From assembly GCF_027943255.1 (NCBI RefSeq), contig NC_072893.1:132555784-132619783 (forward strand): 64,000 nucleotides of DNA. Reading direction: 5' to 3'. The notes under the pieces are model-generated. The model did not search any database. It was not told where the DNA came from and was given only the letters and a program-made list of their open reading frames with translations. A program made the translations under genes and the position numbers. Positions 61,857-64,000 of the stretch are shown here, piece after piece. The stretch comes from Anastrepha obliqua. Taxonomy: Eukaryota; Arthropoda; Insecta; Diptera; Tephritidae. Position 1 is the stretch's first letter, and every line of letters starts with the position of its first letter.

Positions 61857-64000
61857 GTTAATGGTCTGATGCTGGCCACACCTTTTGAATGCCCTTCACT
61901 AAGCGTCATATGTATATGCATGTTGAAAACGCTCCAAATTTGACTCCCATTTTTTACACTGAAAAATTAAGTGCACTGTATTGGAACACCCTGTATGCAG
62001 CATCATTCATTCCAGTAAAATATGTGCCTCATTTTAGCCTGCGCGCAGCTACATACATATGTACGTACATGTGCAAGTGCAGTAGTGCAAGTGGCAGGAG
62101 AAATGTTGGAAACAAATTTCGGCGAAAAATGTTGCTGCAATATTGTTTCCAGCTGAAAATGTTGATAGCATCAACTCGGCACCCAAAAAAGTGCCGAGCT
62201 AAGCGCTCGGGTGAGCCATAGATGTGGTGCAGCAAATGTTGCTGGCAGCATGTGCCTAGTAACATTACTGTGTAAAGAAAACCCTCAACCATTTTTTTCG
62301 ACAAAGTTAATGTCTGGCATTCTACGTACATCTACCCGTAAAGGGGATAATATCTATAATACGGCAGCAAAATGCGCCTGCCCACTCACACATACACACC
62401 AACATGTTGAAACTAATAGGTAGTGTAAGTGTGCGTGCTAGAAAGGTTTAAATAAAAATTAACAAGAAAAATTTAATCTAATAAAGAAAATGTGTGTATG
62501 TTAAATTCTTATGTAAATCGTAACAGACGATCGAAAAACAAAATGTTAAAGAAAAATCGTTAAACTAAACAAAGATAAAGAAGTACGTAAAATTAAAAGC
62601 AAAAACAAAAACAATATAAATAATTTAGCAAGTAAAAATATTGTGAAAACGAGTCGTAAACAAAAAAAAAAAAAAAAACAAAAGAGTAAAACAAAAAGCA
62701 GAAATGTACTAAAGATAAAGGTAAATTAAATGAAGACAAGATTATTATTTAACATTTAAATGAATCATGTAATTATATTAAAGAAATTTAAGAATTATAA
62801 AAGAAATAAAAAAAATATTCATTTAATCATTTGTATCATTTATTAGCAACTAAATCAAGCGGCGCTGTAAGGAAAAATCTGTTGCTCTATTTCACCAGAG
62901 AATGTTAATGTTCCATTCCATTGCTGTTAGTACTCGAAAAAAAGTTATTTAACATGTCCTCCTTCTGATTCCATTAACATTCTCTGTTAAAATATTCCAT
63001 TCATCGGCCAGGGCACAAACCATTGGTGTACTGCCCACCTCATTAGCTTAGCAACGAACCGCATTGAAACTAGCGGAATTTATACACTACAGTTGTCTTC
63101 AAAGTGTGAATGTATAAGCGATTCAGCGCATAGCAAATTCAACCCAAAGATCAAATTAAGTGGGTTTTGACTCACAATTTACTTAACTTTTCATCATATT
63201 TGAATACTTCCCTCTAAAGTACCAGGAATTTTCACGTTAGTGCTAAATTCACGCAGATCTATCAAGGCAGCAAACGATGGCCAAACAGAAATGCTTTTAA
63301 TGGCTAAACAGAGGCTTACTGGCTATTTTGGCGAAAATGAAGAGTGTAGAAAGGCGTGCACTAATTCTGGGTATAAGAATTTTTTTTTATTGTTGCCGAT
63401 AATTGTAGAAAAATCAAAGGTGTAAAAAAGAATATTTTATCAGTAAATTTTTCTCAATTTCTTATATGTAGACCCTGGACATTTACTTTACTTTCATGCC
63501 CACATTTTTAACGAGCCGCAATCTGTCTGTCCAGGAAGGCAATTCGCCCATTGCTACATTTCCAATTCAAAAATTTCTCATTCCTTCATTAAAATTAAAG
63601 ATATTCTCTCTACTGGATTCTTTTGTACGCTTACTTATGTAGCCAATTTATTACAATAGTTAAATGCATTATATATATACACGCACAGCGTTTTAAATGC
63701 TATGCGTGCGCACTTACACCTAAGCCATTTACAGCCACTATACAAATTTCTCAAGGCCTTTATAAAACTTAACTGGTAGAAAACATCTTCACAATTCTCA
63801 AAATCATAACAATTTTAAATAACTTTTGCCAATACAAAATTACAACCTACAAATATCTTATAACATGCGATCGATCGATCATCCCCCTCTTCTAAGGCCT
63901 AACCCTATAGTCTAGTCTAATCTCTACACGTATCCCCTCCTTACCGCGTGCTTAGCTCGCGTATTGCGCTTTTAGATCTTTTCGCATTATTTTTCCCGTT
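61857..64000 (+). other. Downstream intergenic DNA
   Basis: No supported gene. 62430-62860 is A/T-rich, UTR-like sequence; the remainder is unremarkable. Several short frames with no recognised content. Confidence 0.5.

Noticed and set aside
1..64000. CRISPR arrays, operons or bacterial features
   Set aside because: No regularly spaced short repeats, no Shine-Dalgarno-linked gene runs; the window is eukaryotic nuclear DNA.

Overview
The window is animal nuclear DNA from a higher dipteran, probably a tephritid fruit fly (Bactrocera/Ceratitis/Anastrepha/Rhagoletis type). The evidence is a split gene with consensus GT-AG introns, a MAGUK protein almost superposable on Drosophila Stardust, AT-rich introns, and insect-type mobile elements (tRNA-derived SINEs, jockey-like LINE, mariner/rosa-like, hAT and CACTG-ended DNA transposons). 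The genus is inference; the sequence does not fix it.

One host gene fills the window on the + strand: stardust (sdt; PALS1/MPP5 family), the scaffold of the apical Crumbs complex. Nine coding exons are placed (5324-5490, 5576-7680, 12170-12382, 52058-52265, 52354-53620, 53684-53880, 54974-55105, 55253-55434, 56354-56548). All splice phases agree, giving 1554 in-frame codons. The true 5' end lies upstream of the window. The second exon is very long (poly-N/S/T/Q/P) and has an internal consensus donor at 5671, which suggests long and short forms. A ~39.7 kb intron (12383-52057) contains an alternative first coding exon (32478-33164) with a GC donor. It would give a 923-residue isoform starting just before the Par-6-binding/L27 region. 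The 3' end encodes L27N, L27C, PDZ, SH3, HOOK and a kinase-dead guanylate-kinase domain.

The rest is intron, 3' UTR and mobile DNA. From left to right: a long foldback palindrome at 1-1634; tRNA-SINE copies at 4716-5238; a second palindrome at 12892-13431; internally deleted mariner elements at 14290-14841 and 18937-19458; a SINE with perfect 12-bp target duplication at 27358-27670; LINE fragments near 22.4, 31.6 and 37.5 kb; a decayed mariner at 34.9-35.8 kb; a full-length but broken jockey-like LINE at 38146-47216 with 11-bp duplications; an apparently intact two-exon DNA transposon at 42705-46479 nested inside that LINE; a terminal-inverted-repeat element with two tRNA-SINEs inside it at 49358-50596; and downstream of the gene a nearly intact DD41D Tc1/mariner element (59583-60895) next to a hAT end (to 61784) and a perfect 21-bp hairpin.

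The sdt exons act together as one transcription unit. The mobile elements are layered insertions whose order can be read from nesting: tandem array, then LINE, then CACTG transposon. The most noteworthy element is the 3775-bp CACTG-ended transposon. It has 439-bp inverted repeats, a 3-bp TAA duplication and an uninterrupted 615-residue transposase.
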